DNA from: Acanthosepion pharaonis
Taxonomy: Eukaryota > Mollusca > Cephalopoda > Sepiida > Sepiidae
Assembly: GCA_903632075.3 (NCBI GenBank)
Contig: CAHIKZ030001202.1
Location: 3,208,501 to 3,272,500 of the forward strand
Length of the DNA stretch: 64,000 nt
Reading direction: 5' to 3'
Shown: in pieces, positions 12,801-24,354 of the stretch
Numbering within the stretch: position 1 is the stretch's first letter
Layout: the number at the start of each line of letters is the position of its first letter
The notes under the pieces: model-generated
Told to the model about the DNA's origin: nothing
Databases searched by the model: none
The model's input: only the letters and a program-made list of their open reading frames with translations
Program-made: the position numbers and the translations under genes

Positions 12801-15800
12801 AAAAATATCCCATTTGAACCCGTATAAACGGGTTCAGGGCCGGTTTACCTCCCCGAAGGAGACTCCGCCCTTCGGCGTAGCCTCCTTCGGGTTCCTCCGC
12901 CCGTAGGAAGAGAGTTGAACCGAACAGTCAGTTCAGAGGTGAACGACTGACAATATTCAGTCACCCCCCACGAGGGTGTCATGTGGCACAAGGCCTTTTT
13001 AACGTGGGCATTCCCGGAGCCATTAGGCTCGGCCAAAAATAGCCCATTTGAACCGTATAAAGGGGTTCTGGGCCGGTTTTACCTCCCCGAAGGAGACTCC
13101 GCCCTTCAGCGTAGCCTCCGTCGGGTTCCTCTCGCCCGTAGGAAGAGAGTTGAACCGAACAGTCAGTTCAGAGGTGAACGACTGACGATATTCAGTCACC
13201 CCTCACGAGGGTGTCATGTGGCACAAGGCCTTTTTAATGTGGGCATTCCCAAGCCATTAGGCTCGGCCAAAAATAGCCCATTTGAACCCGTATAAACGGG
13301 TTCAGGGCCGGCCTCTCCCGAAGGAGACTCCGCCCTTCGGCGTAGCCTCCTTCGGGTTCCTCCCGCCCGTAGGAAGAGCGTTGAACCGAACAGTCAGTTC
13401 AGAGGTGAACGACTGACGATATTCAGTCACCCCCCACGAGGGTGTCATGTGGCACAAGGCCTTTTTAACGTGGGCATTCCCGAGCCATTAGGCTCGGCCA
13501 AAAATAGCCCATTTGAACCCGTATAAACAGGTTCAGGGCCGGTTTTACCTCCCCGAAGGAGACTCCGCCCTTCGGCGTAGCCTCCTTCGGGTTCCTCCCG
13601 CCCGTAGGAAGAGAGTTGAACCGAACAGTCAGTTCAGAGGTGAACGACTGACGATATTCAGTCACCCCCCCCACGAGGGTGTCATGTGGCACAAGGCCTT
13701 TTTAACGTGGGCATTCCTGAGCCATTAGGCTCGGCCAAAAAATAGCCCATTTGAACCCGCATAAACGGGTTCTGGGCCGGTTTTACCTCCCCGAAGGAGA
13801 CTCCGCCCTTCGGCGTAGCCTCCTTCGGGTTCCTCCCGCCCGTAGGAAGAGAGTTGAACCGAACAGTCAGTTCAGAGATGAACGACTGACGATATTCAGT
13901 CACCCCCCACGAGGGTGTCATGTGGCACAAGGCCTTTTTAACGTGGGCAATTCCCGAGCCATTAGGCTCGGCAAAAAATAGCCCATTTGAACCAGTATAA
14001 ACGGGTTCAGGGCCGGTTTTACCTCCCGAAGGAGACTCCGCCCTTCGGCGTAGCCTCCTTCGGGTTCCTCCCGCCCGTAGGAAGAGAGTTGAACCGAACA
14101 GTCAGTTCAGAGGTGAACGACTGACAATATTCAGTCACCCCACGAGGGGTGTCATGGCACAAGGCCTTTTTAACGTGGGCATTCCCGAGCCATTAGGCTC
14201 GGCCAAAAATCTTCCATTTGAACCCGTATAAACGGGTTTTGGGCCGATTTTACCTCCCCGAAGGAGACTCCGCCCTTCGGCGTAGCCTCCTTCGGGTTCC
14301 TCCCGCCCGTAGGAAGAGAGTTTAACCGAACAGTCGGTTCAGAGGTGAACGACTGACAATATTCAGTCACCCCCACGAGGGTGTCATGTGGCACAAGGCC
14401 TTTTTAACGTGGGCATTCCCGAGCCATTAGGCTCGGCCAAAAATAACCCATTTGAACCCGTATAAACGGGTTCTGGGCCTGTTTTACCTCCCCGAAGGAG
14501 ACTCCGCCCTTCGGCGTAGCCTCCTTCGGGTTCCTCTCGCACGTAGGAAGAGAGTTGAACCGAACAGTCGTCCAGAAAGTGAACGACTGACGATATTCAG
14601 TCACCCCCCCACGAGGGTGTCATGTGGCACAAGGCCTTTTTAACGTGGGCATTCCCGAGCCATTAGGCTCGGCCAAAAAAATAGCCCATTTGAACCCGTA
14701 TAAACGGGTTCTGGGCCGGTTTTTACCTCCTGAAGGAGACTCCGCCCTTCGGCGTAGCCTCCTTCGGGTTCCTCTCGCCCGTAGGAAGAGAGTTGAACCG
14801 AACAGTCGTTCAGGTGAACGAGTGACGATATTCAGTCACCCCCCACGAGGGTGTCATGTGGCACAAGGCCTTTTTAACGTGGGCATTCCCGAGCCATTAG
14901 GCTCGGCCAAAAAAAATAGCCCATTTGAACCCGTATAAACGGGTTCAGGGCCGGTTTTACCTCCCGAAGGAGACTCCGCCCTTCGGCGTAGCCTCCTTCG
15001 GGTTCCTCCCGCACGTAGGAAGAGAGTTGAACCGAACAGTCAGTTCAGGGGTGAACGACTGACGATATTCAGTCACCCCCCACGAGGGTGTCATGTGGCA
15101 CAAGGCCTTTTTAACGTGGGCATTCCCGAGCCATTAGGCTCGGCCAAAAAATAGCCCATTTGAACCCGTATAAACGGGTTCAGGGCCGGTTTTACCTCCC
15201 GAAGGAGACTCCGCCCTTCGGCGTAGCCTCCTTCGGGTTCCCTCCGCCCGTAGGAAGAGAGTTGAACCGAACAGTCAGTTCAGAGGTGAACGACTGACGA
15301 TATTCAGTCACCCCCCACGAGGGTGTCATGTGGCACAAGGCCTTTTTAACGTGGGCATTCCTGAGCCATTAGGCTCGGCCAAAAAAAATAGCCCATTTGA
15401 ACCCGTATAAACGGGTTCTGGGCCGGTTTTACCTCCCGAAGGAGACTCCGCCCTTCGGCGTAGCCTCCTTCGGGTTCCTCCCGCCCGTAGGAAGAGAGTT
15501 GAACCGAACAGTCAGTTCAGAGGTGAACGACTGACGATATTCAGTCACCCCCCACGAGGGTGTCATGTGGCACAAGGCCTTTTTAACGTGGGCATTCCTG
15601 AGCCATTAGGCTCGGCCAAAAATAGCCCATTTGAACCCGTATAAACGGGTTCAGGGCCGTTTTACCTCCCCGAAGGAGACTCCGCCCTTCGGCGTAGCCT
15701 CCTTCGGGTTCCTCCGCCCGTAGGAAGAGAGTTGAACCGAACAGTCAGTTCAGAAAGTTGAACGACTGACAATATTCAGTCACCCCCCCACGAGGGTGTC

Positions 15801-18800
15801 ATGTGGCACAAGGCCTTTTTAACGTGGGCATTCCTGAGCCATTAGGCTCGGCCAAAAAAATAGCCCATTTGAACCCGTATAAAGGGGTTCAGGGCCGGTT
15901 TTTACCTCCCCGAAGGAGACTCCGCCCTTCGGCGTAGCCTCCTTCGGGTTCCTCCCGCCCGTAGGAAGAGAGTTGAACCGAACAGTCAGTTCAGAGGTGA
16001 ACGACTGACGATATTCAGTCACCCCCCACGAGGGTGTCATGTGGCACAAGGCCTTTTTAACGTGGGCATTCCCGAGCCATTAGGCTCGGCAAAAAATAGC
16101 CCATTTGAACCAGTATAAACGGGTTCAGGGCCGAGTTTACCTCCCCGAAGGAGACTCCGCCCTTCGGCGTAGCCTCCTTCGGGTTCCTCCCGCCCGTAGG
16201 AAGAGAGTTGAACCGAACAGTCGTTCAGAGGTGAACGACTGACAATATTCAGTCACCCCCCCACGAGGGTGTCATGTGGCACAAGGCCTTTTTTTAACGT
16301 GGGAATTTTTGAGCCATTAGGCTCGGCCAAAAAATAGCCCATTTGAACCCGTATAAACGGGTTTTGGGCCGGTTTTACCTCCCGAAGGAGACTCCGCCCT
16401 TCGGCGTAGCCTCCTTCGGGTTCCTCCCGCCCGTAGGAAGAGAGTTTGAACCGAACAGTCGGTTCAGAGGTGAACGACTGACAATATTCAGTCACCCCCC
16501 ACGAGGGTGTCATGTGGCACAAGGCCTTTTTAACGTGGGCATTCCCGAGCCATTAGGCTCGGCCAAAAAATAGCCCATTTGAACCCGTATAAACGGGTTC
16601 TGGGCCGAGTTTTACCTCCCGAAGGAGACTCCGCCCTTCGGCGTAGCCTCCTTCAGGTTCCTCTCGCCCGTAGGAAGAGAGTTGAACCGAACAGTCGTTC
16701 AGAAAGTGAGCGACTGACGATATTCAGTCACCCCCCCCACGAGGGTGTCATGGCACAAGGCCTTTTTTTAACGTGGGAATTCCCGAGCCATTAGGCTCGG
16801 CCAAAAATAGCACCCATTTGAACCCGTATAAACGGGTTCTGGGCCGGTTTTACCTCCCCGAAGGAGACTCCGCCCTTCGGCGTAGCCTCCTTCGGGTTCC
16901 TCTCGCCCGTAGGAAGAGAGTTGAACCGAACAGTCGTTCAGAAGGTGAACGACTGACGATATTCAGTCACCCCCACGAGGGTGTCATGTGGCACAAGGCC
17001 TTTTTAACGTGGGCATTCCGAGCCATTAGGCTATTAAAAAAAAAATAGCCCATTTGAACCCGAATAAACGGGTTCGGGGCCCAGTTTTACCTCCCCGAAG
17101 GAGACTCCGCCCTTCGGCGTAGCCTCCTTCGGGTTCCTCCCGCCCGTAGGAAGAGAGTTGAACCAAACAGTCGTTCAGAAGGTGAACGACTGACAATATT
17201 CAGTCACCCCCACGAGGGTGTCATGTGGCACAAGGCCGATTTTTTTTAACGTGGGCATTTCTGAGCCATTAGGCTCGGCAAAAAAATAGCCCATTTGAAC
17301 CCGTATAAACGGGTTTCAGGGCCGGTTTTACCTCCCGAAGGAGACTCCGCCCTTCGGCGTAGCCTCCTTCGGGTTCCTCCGCCCGTAGGAAGAGAGTTGA
17401 ACCGAACAGTCAGTTCAGAGGTGAACGACTGACAATATTCAGTCACCCCCCCCACGAGGGTGTCATGTGGCACAAAGGCCTTTTTAACGTGGGCATTCCC
17501 GAGCCATTAGGCTCGGCCAAAAAATAGCCCATTTGAACCCGCATAAAGGGGTTCTGGGCCGAGTTTACCTCCCGAAGGAGACTCCGCCCTTCAGCGTAGC
17601 CTCCTTCGGGTTCCTCTCGCCCGTAGGACGAGAGTTGAACCGAACAGTCAGTTCAGAGGTGAACGACTGACGATATTCAGTCACCCCCACGAGGGTGTCA
17701 TGTGGCACAAAGGCTTTTTTAACGTGGGCATTCCCAAGCCATTAGGCTCGGCCAAAAAATAGCCCATTTGAACCCGTATAAACGGGTTCTGGGCCGGTTT
17801 TACCTCCCGAAGGAGACTCCGCCCTTCGGCGTAGCCTCCTTCGGGTTCCTCCTCGCCCGTAGGAAGAGAGTTGAACCGAACAGTCAGTTCAGAGGTGAAC
17901 GACTGACAATATTCAGTCATCCCCCCACGAGGGTGTCATGTGGCACAAGGCCTTTTTAACGTGGGCATTCCCGAGCCATTAGGCTCGGCAAAAAATAGCC
18001 CATTTGAACCCGTATAAACGGGTTCTGGGCCGGTTTTACCTCCCGAAGGAGACTCCGCCCGTCGGCGTAGCCTCCTTCAGGTTCCTCCCGCCCGTAGGAA
18101 GAGAGTTGAACCGAACAGTCAGTTCAGAGGTGAACGACTGACGATATTCAGTCACCCCCCACGAGGGTGTCATGTGGCACAAGGCCTTTTTAACGTGGGC
18201 ATTCCCGAGCCATTAGGCTCGGCCAAAAAAAATAGCCCATTTGAACCCGTATAAACGGGTTCTGGGCCGAGTTTTACCTCCCCGAAGGAGACTCCGCCCT
18301 TCAGCGTAGCCTCCTTCGGGTTCCTCTCGCCCGTAGGAATTGAGTTGAACCGAACAGTCAGTTCAGAGGTGAACGACTGACGATATTCAGTCACCCCCCA
18401 CGAGGGTTTCATGTGGCACAAGGCCTTTTTTAACGTGGGCATTCCCAAGCCATTAGGCTCGGCCAAAAATAGCCCATTTGAACCCGTATAAACGGGTTCA
18501 GGGGGGTTTACCTCCCGAAGGAGACTCCGCCCTTCGGCGTAGCCTCCTTCGGGTTCCTCCCGCCCGTAGGAAGAGAGTTGAACCGAACAGTCGTTCAGAG
18601 GTGAACGACTGACGATATTCAGTCACCCCCACGAGGGTGTCATGTGGCACAAGGCCTTTTAACGTGGGCATTCCCGAGCCATTAGGCTCGGCCAAAAAAA
18701 TAGCCCATTTGAACCCGTATAAACGGGTTCAGGGGGTTTTACCTCCCGAAGGAGACTCCTCCGCCCTTCGGCGTAGCCTCCTTCGGGTTCCTCCGCCCGT

Positions 18801-20262
18801 AGGAAGAGAGTTGAACCGAACAGTCAGTTCAGAGGTGAACGACTGACGATATTCAGTCACCCCCCACGAGGGTGTCATGTGGCACAAGGCCTTTTTAACG
18901 TGGGCATTCCCAAGCCATTAGGCTCGACCAAAAAAATAGCCCATTTGAACCCGTATAAACGGGTTCAGGGCCGATTTTACCTCCCGAAGGAGACTCCGCC
19001 CTTCGGCGTAGCCTCCTTCGGGTTCCTCCCGCCCGTAGGAAGAGAGTTGAACCGAACAGTCAGTTCAGAAGGTGAACGACTGACAATATTCAGTCACCCC
19101 CCACGAGGGTGTCATGTGGCACAAGGCCTTTTTAACGTGGGAATTCCCGAGCCATTAGGCTCGGCCAAAAAATAGCCCATTTGAACCCGTATAAACGGGT
19201 TCTGGGCCGGTTTTACCTCCCCGAAGGAGACTCCGCCCTTCGGCGTAGCCTCCTTCGGGTTCCTCTCGCCCGTAGGAAGAGAGTTGAACCGAACAGTCGC
19301 TCAGGTGAACGACTGACAATATTCAGTCACCCCCCCACGAGGGTGTCATGTGCACAAGGCCTTTTTAACGTGGGTATTCCCAAGCCATTAGGCTCGGCAA
19401 AAAAATAGCCCATTTGAACCCGTATAAACGGGTCTGGGGCCGGTTTACCTCCCCGAAGGAGACTCCGCCCTTCGGCGTAGCCTCCTTCGGGTTCCTCCCG
19501 CCCGTAGGAAGAGAGTTTAACCGAACAGTCGCTCAGAAAGTGAACGAATGACAATATTCAGTCACCCCCCACGAGGGTGTCATGGCACAAGGCCTTTTTA
19601 ACGTGGGCATTCCCGAGCCATTAGGCTCGGCCAAAAAATAGCCCATTTGAACCCGTATAAACGGGTTCTGGGGCCGGTTTTACCTCCCCGAAGGAGACTC
19701 CGCCCTTCGGCGTAGCCTCCTTCGGGTTCCTCCCGCCCGTAGGAAGAGAGTTTAACCGAACAGTCGCTCAGAAAAGTGAGCGAATGACAATATTCAGTCA
19801 CCCCCACGAGGGTGTCATGTGGCACAAGGCCTTTTTAACGTGGGAATTCCCGAGCCATTAGGCTCGGCCAAAAAATAGCCCATTTGAACCCGTATAAACG
19901 GGTTCTGGGCCGGTTTACCTCTCCCGAAGGAGACTCCGCCCTTCGGCGTAGCCTCCTTCGGGTTCCTCTCGCCCGTAGGAAGAGAGTTTAACCGAACAGT
20001 CGCTCAGAAAGTGAGCGAATGACAATATTCAGTCACCCCCCACGAGGGTGTCATGTGGCACAAGGCCTTTTTAACGTGGGCATTCCCTGAGCCATTAGGC
20101 CCGGCCAAAAATAGCCCATTTGAACCCGTATAAACGGGTTCTGGGCCGATTAATCCTCCCCGAAGGAGACTCCGCCCTTCGGCGTAGCCTCTTTCGGGTT
20201 CCTCCCGCCCTGTAGGAAGAGAGTTTAACCGAACAGTCGCTCAGAAAGTGAGCGAATGACCT
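6845..20262 (+). repeat. hairpin satellite family A, about 13.4 kb of about 235-bp units
   Basis: Roughly 55-57 head-to-tail units (220-245 bp, hand estimate), clearly more GC-rich than the flanks. One unit (15301-15546) shows stems GAGCC/GGCTC (15363-15376, loop ATTA), GAACCCGT/ACGGGTTC (15399-15418, loop ATAA), CGAAGGAG/CTCCTTCG (15437-15472) enclosing CGCC/GGCG (15449-15460), TTCCT/AGGAA (15475-15493), CAGTC-a-GTTCA/TGAAC-GACTG (15509-15533) and GACTGA/TCAGTC (15529-15546). The last two compete for one GACTG. Almost every base lies in or next to a stem. Unit lengths are not multiples of three, and open frames break at nearly every unit on both strands, so it is not coding. Edge units are degenerate, as expected for unequal exchange. 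Family C (minus, 4.35 kb) and family B (plus, 57.86 kb) are relatives. I know of no described family it matches. Confidence 0.95.
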
Positions 20263-20330
20263 TGCCTACTCCTTAGGCGCAGTATTTATTAAGTATGGAA
20301 TAGACCATTATTATGATTATGGGTAAGATC
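20263..20330. other. right flank of the satellite
   Basis: The array stops abruptly inside a unit, after 'gtgagcgaatgac', and AT-rich sequence starts. No target duplication is obvious. Confidence 0.5.
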
Positions 20331-20450
20331 CGCTAATAGAAATTCTCACTAATATCAGATGGAGAAGGCTGGAGCGTACAATGGCTGAAACGTCGTAAAT
20401 ATGGCAAGATGAGGCCAACAGTCCGGACTATATAAATAGTGTAAAGAATA
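20331..20450 (+). mobile_element. foldback/TIR element, right end
   Basis: 'gaaattctcac', 'gagaaggctggagcgtac', 'ggctgaaacgtcgtaaatat' and 'caacagtccggac' match the right terminal repeat of the element at 39071-39447. The orientation equals that of the left-end copy at 6330, so the 13.4-kb array lies between a left and a right half of the same family. Confidence 0.65.
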
Positions 20451-20960
20451 ATCTATTTAACGATTTTGAATAGATAGATTAGAAAACAGCTATCATAAAA
20501 TATAAGAGTGGCCGTAAAGGCGTCAGGTCACCAGCCTGTCAGTCGGGTGCTGCGCAAGCTGTCAGTCATTCTGTATTGGATTGTGCTGATTAATAAGGAA
20601 CACTAATGAAACTTAAATCTTTCGTGACAGGTGTAACATAGACACCTCATATTGACTGTTTTATTCTCATCTCATATTATGTGGCAAAGACTTTGTTGAT
20701 ATAAATATATATACAATTTGTTGATATAATCCTTCACCGGAGTGTACCAAGATTGCGGTAACCAGATATTTTTATTAAAATTTATATTATTATAATAATA
20801 TTATTTATCTTTATATTATACAGTCAGTCTCTACTCAGTAACCAAAGATTGCATCGTGCATGAAACTCCGAGTAATGCAACCGGTGAAAGATAATATCTA
20901 TATTTATTAATATATAATTAATACCCTTTTTATTATATCCAGCACTGTTTTATTAACACG
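20451..20960. other. AT-rich unassigned sequence
   Basis: No recognised feature. 'cctttttattatatcc' at about 20924 recurs at 21177, at the edge of the next hairpin element. Confidence 0.5.
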
Positions 20961-20961
20961 A

Positions 20962-21041
<80 letters not shown>
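20961..21041. repeat. (TA)n microsatellite
   Basis: About 80 bp of TA with a single interruption, directly next to a palindromic element. Confidence 0.95.
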
Positions 21042-21042
<1 letters not shown>

Positions 21043-21044
<2 letters not shown>

Positions 21045-21195
21045 ATAATAAAAGGCTTAAACAATAATATTCCATGGTCATAATTTATTCCATTGGAATC
21101 GTAAATCCGACTGTAAATTGATCGTATTTACGATTCCAATGGAATAAATTATAACCATGGAGTATTAGTGTTTAAGCCTTTTTATTATATCCTTA
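21043..21195. mobile_element. palindromic (foldback) element, arms about 60 bp
   Basis: The left arm runs from 'ataataaaaggcttaaac' to 'ccattggaatcgtaaat'. The right arm is its imperfect reverse complement, from 'atttacgattccaatgg' to 'gtttaagcctttttattat'. The spacer is under 20 bp, so the whole piece forms one long hairpin. No coding capacity; MITE-like. Confidence 0.85.
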
Positions 21196-21260
21196 CTCTG
21201 TCCTGGACATTGAGTTCTACCTGGATTCTATCCTCTTGGAATTTTTTATTAAAAAAAAAA

Positions 21261-21344
21261 TATATATATATATATGTATGTGCATGCATATATGTATATA
21301 TATTTATATATTTTGCATATGTATGTGTATATTTACCACTAATA

Positions 21345-21417
<73 letters not shown>
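21261..21417. repeat. composite (TA)n / (TC)n / (TA)n microsatellite
   Basis: Interrupted TA/TG, then (TC)n at about 21349-21380, then (TA)n to 21416. Predicted Leu-Ser-Ile-Tyr peptides are artefacts. Confidence 0.9.
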
Positions 21418-21418
<1 letters not shown>

Positions 21419-21570
21419 AGAAAGTCAACATTGAAGTCAACACTCAGGGGCGACACTGATGATTGCGTCTAGCATGAAACAATCTGTCGCCTCTGATTGT
21501 TGACTTCACTGTTCACTTATATAATTACATATGCTCTATCTATGATATTGAGCATTTTATACCATAAATA
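21418..21570 (+). mobile_element. palindromic repeat of the 'ggcgacag' family, copy 1
   Basis: 'gaagtcaacactcaggggcg' pairs imperfectly with 'cgcctctgattgttgacttc' downstream. The flanking 'gctctatctatgatattgag' matches the 45241 copy in reverse orientation and the 55740 copy. It is a small non-autonomous hairpin element beginning right after a TA tract. Confidence 0.75.
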
Positions 21571-21599
21571 TATCACACCTTGAAACTATATTTCTTCAT

Positions 21600-21623
21600 A
21601 TATATATATATATATATATATAT
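21600..21623. repeat. (TA)n microsatellite
   Basis: A short TA run immediately left of the next foldback element. Confidence 0.9.
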
Positions 21624-21635
21624 GGTGTATCAAAA

Positions 21636-21930
21636 TACATTTACAAAGTTTGGGGGTGGGTTCCTCACACCAAAACAAGGACAAAAGTCCATATGATCCT
21701 ATGTCCGCAAATCCCTTGTTTTTGAGATATTACGTTTAAATTGTAGGATTAAACGCTATTAAATGTACAATCCAAGATGCAACCTTAAAACATTTTTACA
21801 AACGGTTTTTGATTCTACGTTAAACATAATAACTCAAAAACAAAGGATTTGCAGACATATGTTTATATGGACCTTTTGTCTTTGTTTAGGTGTGAGAAAC
21901 GCGCCACCACAGTTTGCACTAGAATCCATC
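21636..21930. mobile_element. foldback element, arms about 100 bp
   Basis: The left arm (about 21645-21750; 'ctcacaccaaaacaaggac', 'gtccgcaaatccc', 'tgtttttgagatatta') is mirrored by the right arm (about 21815-21925; 'caaaggatttgcagacata', 'ttgtttaggtgtgag'). The spacer is about 60 bp. The open frame at 21763-21960 spans one arm and is not a gene. Confidence 0.85.
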
Positions 21931-21960
21931 CTCTCGTCTTTCAAGAACTTAATAACGTGA

Positions 21961-22557
21961 AACAAACGCTTGTTAACAACGGTTTTCCAATCTTATAGAT
22001 TACGATATTAGACTTTCTCTTTTCCAATATAATAAAATATCTACGCTAAAATCCAAACCATTCAGGATGGTAAGAGTTAGGGTGAAGAAGATGATCGCTC
22101 ATATAGCTAGTTAACATTATTTTAGATTATCCCCTAACCTGTTTTCCCCATCACTTCCTGAGAAAGTTGAACATCATACTTCTCAACATCTTACGAAATA
22201 AAGTAATCATTTGTATCAGTCACAAACGAAATTGTCTAGGATTTCTATTAAAAAAAATTCATGCCATGACCTTTCATTTTTTTCAGTGGGTTGGGATTTT
22301 AGCGTAGATAATATTTGATAATAAAATAATAAACCCAGAAGCCTATTTTTTTCGTCTTCTCTTTCAAAAAAAGAAGAAATATTCTGCTTTTGAAATTGAT
22401 CGTTCACTCACCTGTAATTTACCATCGCCCGAGGGGACACATTTGTAGTGTCGAAATTAGATTGCTATTGTGTAGCGATTTTTAATATCTGTTTGTCTTA
22501 ATCTCTTAAATGTTATGGACAGTGGAATTATGCTCCATTTCTTCATATCTTACCTGG

Positions 22558-22560
<3 letters not shown>
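21961..22560. other. AT-rich unassigned sequence
   Basis: No recognisable gene or repeat; no long open frame. Confidence 0.5.

Positions 22561-22604
<44 letters not shown>
22561..22604. repeat. (TA)n microsatellite
   Basis: About 42 bp of TA, directly upstream of the 'cccggcgttgcccggg' repeat. Confidence 0.95.
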
Positions 22605-22605
<1 letters not shown>

Positions 22606-23045
22606 TAGAAGTAGAGCCCGGCGTTGCCCGGGGATGTAACAGTAAGAGATAGATCAAGTATCAACCATCATAAAGACTGAAGAATAAAATTGACAAAGAT
22701 TATTTTTTAAGGTTGACGGACACGCATATCTTAATTAGTTTTTCTTTTTTTTTTTTTTACGAATTGGTCAAACCCAAACTCAACAAAAACATTGTTTTCA
22801 ATCGTTATGAGTCTACCGATTGAATAGAATTTTATTATAAACAATTGTCTTGTAAATGGAATTTTTAAAGCATTCTGAATGTTAAAATAAAGAAAAAAGT
22901 GTGCAAGGGAATAAGAAACACTACCTGCCAAAAACAAAGTGAAGTTTTGTTGAAATTGGTTGAAAAATGTAGGAAATCCGATCCCATATATAAACAAACA
23001 CAGACACACAAAAACAACCTGGGTTTTATAATAAGTATAACTCGA
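22605..23045 (+). mobile_element. RTE-like non-LTR retroelement 3' tail, copy 1
   Basis: It starts 'tagaagtagagcccggcgtt' with the palindromic CCCGG...CCGGG, a hallmark I associate with RTE-clade 3' ends. It ends with 'gttgaaattggttgaaaaat', 'aggaaatccgatcc', a run of 'cagacaca' and 'gttttataataagta'. A second, shorter copy of the same ending lies at 23170. There is no RT domain here, only the tail. The minus-strand open frame over it is not convincing. Confidence 0.65.
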
Positions 23046-23169
23046 TATGAATTGTCCCCCTTTCATCCTTGCGATGAATCGTGTTTTCAAATTGATTTTG
23101 TTGAAAAACAATTGGGTTTTTCTAACTTTTGGCGCTGTTAGAACCACCGCAAGGTAATGTTACGTAGTC

Positions 23170-23234
23170 CCGTGAAGTTTTGTTGAAATCGGTTGAAAAA
23201 TGTAGGAAATCCGATCCAATATATAAAACGTACA

Positions 23235-23301
<67 letters not shown>

Positions 23302-23330
23302 TGGTGTTTTATAATAAGTACAATATCTAT
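23170..23330 (+). mobile_element. RTE-like 3' tail, copy 2, with expanded (CA)n
   Basis: 'gtgaagttttgttgaaatcg', 'gaaatccgatccaatatata' and 'gttttataataagtacaata' repeat the ending of copy 1. The stretch that is a short 'cagacacaca' there has grown to about 63 bp of pure CA here (23237-23299), showing a microsatellite born inside a retroelement tail. Confidence 0.75.
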
Positions 23331-23350
23331 CTATCTATCTATATATATCT

Positions 23351-23420
<70 letters not shown>
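23326..23420. repeat. (ATCT)n / (TC)n / (TA)n compound microsatellite
   Basis: Tetranucleotide, then TC, then about 45 bp of TA, ending exactly where the LINE fragment starts. Confidence 0.95.
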
Positions 23421-23422
<2 letters not shown>

Positions 23423-23800
23423 AGAATGCCTGATAACAGGATACCCAAGATTCTAATGTACAGCCAGTTAGATCAGGGCTACAGGAATGTAGGATGCCCA
23501 TGGCTAAGATACAAAGACAAGCTGAAAAGTAACTTGCCAGCTGTCCATATACCACATAACACCCTTGGAGTGGCTAGAATGGAGATCAACATGTTTTAGT
23601 GGGCTCAGCACTTTTCAATCCTCTTGTCTGAATCATCTTCAAGAAACGAGAGCACAATCTAAAAGGTCAGCCAATCTAACAGTGATCTCCTCTCACGATC
23701 TTCACTCTTGGTCTATATGTGGTCTCCTTTGTAAATCACTAGTGGGTCTTAAGTGCCATTTAAGATTATTGCACAAAATTTCATAACTGAATTAATTAAG
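23423..23800 (+). pseudogene. non-LTR retrotransposon C-terminal fragment (post-RT region with degenerate zinc finger)
   Basis: The plus frame from 23423 reads 'RMPDNRIPKILMYSQL', then 'GCPWLRYKDKLKSNL'. This is the segment that follows the RT domain in many animal LINE polyproteins ('...GKRxxGRPxLRYKDxxKxDL'). A one-base shift near 23570 moves to another frame reading 'LEWLEWRSTCFSGLSTF', then 'WSICGLLCKSLVGLKCHL'. The latter is the terminal C2H2-like finger with its first Cys changed to Ser. It is 5'-truncated (no RT core), frameshifted and inactive. Confidence 0.8.
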
Positions 23801-24354
23801 CTGCCAGATCCTCCTACGTCGAAACCGACGGGAGGCTTCATTATTATTATATATATATATATTACCGCTCACCGCTAGCATTACTCTAAGTTTCATAGCA
23901 CTAAATTTCTGTCGTATTAGTGATCGGGAAATAAATACCATAAAGCAGGCACAAAACCCTATACTTTTTCATAATGGTTTACCTATGAACTAAAAAAAAA
24001 GTAACTCGAAATTTAGTATAAATATGGGAGCGTATCACTCAGCAGAGGCATGTAAATTAGTTGAAATTCTATTATTATGAAGGTTTAAATTCATTCTCGA
24101 CATCAAGGGCACCGGACTCTGTGATGATTGAGTTATTCTCCTCCGTAAAACTAGCCACATAATATCGACGGATAGAGAAAGGAATTGATAAATTGATTTA
24201 CATATTAGCACCACTTTATAATGGTTATTATAAAACATATACAAAGGATATATAAAGATGCGTTAGTAAAGAATCAAACCACCTCTATAAAAAAAAAACT
24301 AGATAATTTAAATAAATCTGTCCAACTTAAATTATTTCTCAAATACAGTAAAAA
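23801..24354. other. LINE 3' tail remnant and unassigned sequence
   Basis: 'cgtcgaaaccgacgggaggc' at about 23817 is probably the 3' UTR hairpin of the preceding LINE. The rest is AT-rich with no recognised feature. Confidence 0.4.

Noticed and set aside
6845..20262. Dozens of 60-100 codon open frames on both strands of the large array
   Set aside because: They are the same unit read in different frames. Unit length is not a multiple of three, frames break at nearly every unit, and both strands are equally open, which fits a GC-rich non-coding repeat.
6845..20262. Retrozyme (hammerhead-containing tandem repeat) explanation for satellite A
   Set aside because: I looked for CTGANGA and GAAA cores in the unit on both strands and did not find the pair; 'ctgacgatattcag' is a simple stem without the second core half.
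21168..21472. Small coding frames through TA/TC tracts
   Set aside because: Peptides are Ile-Tyr and Leu-Ser runs from dinucleotide repeats. The same applies at 485, 23193, 25618, 36330, 38166, 42909, 54895 and 61059.
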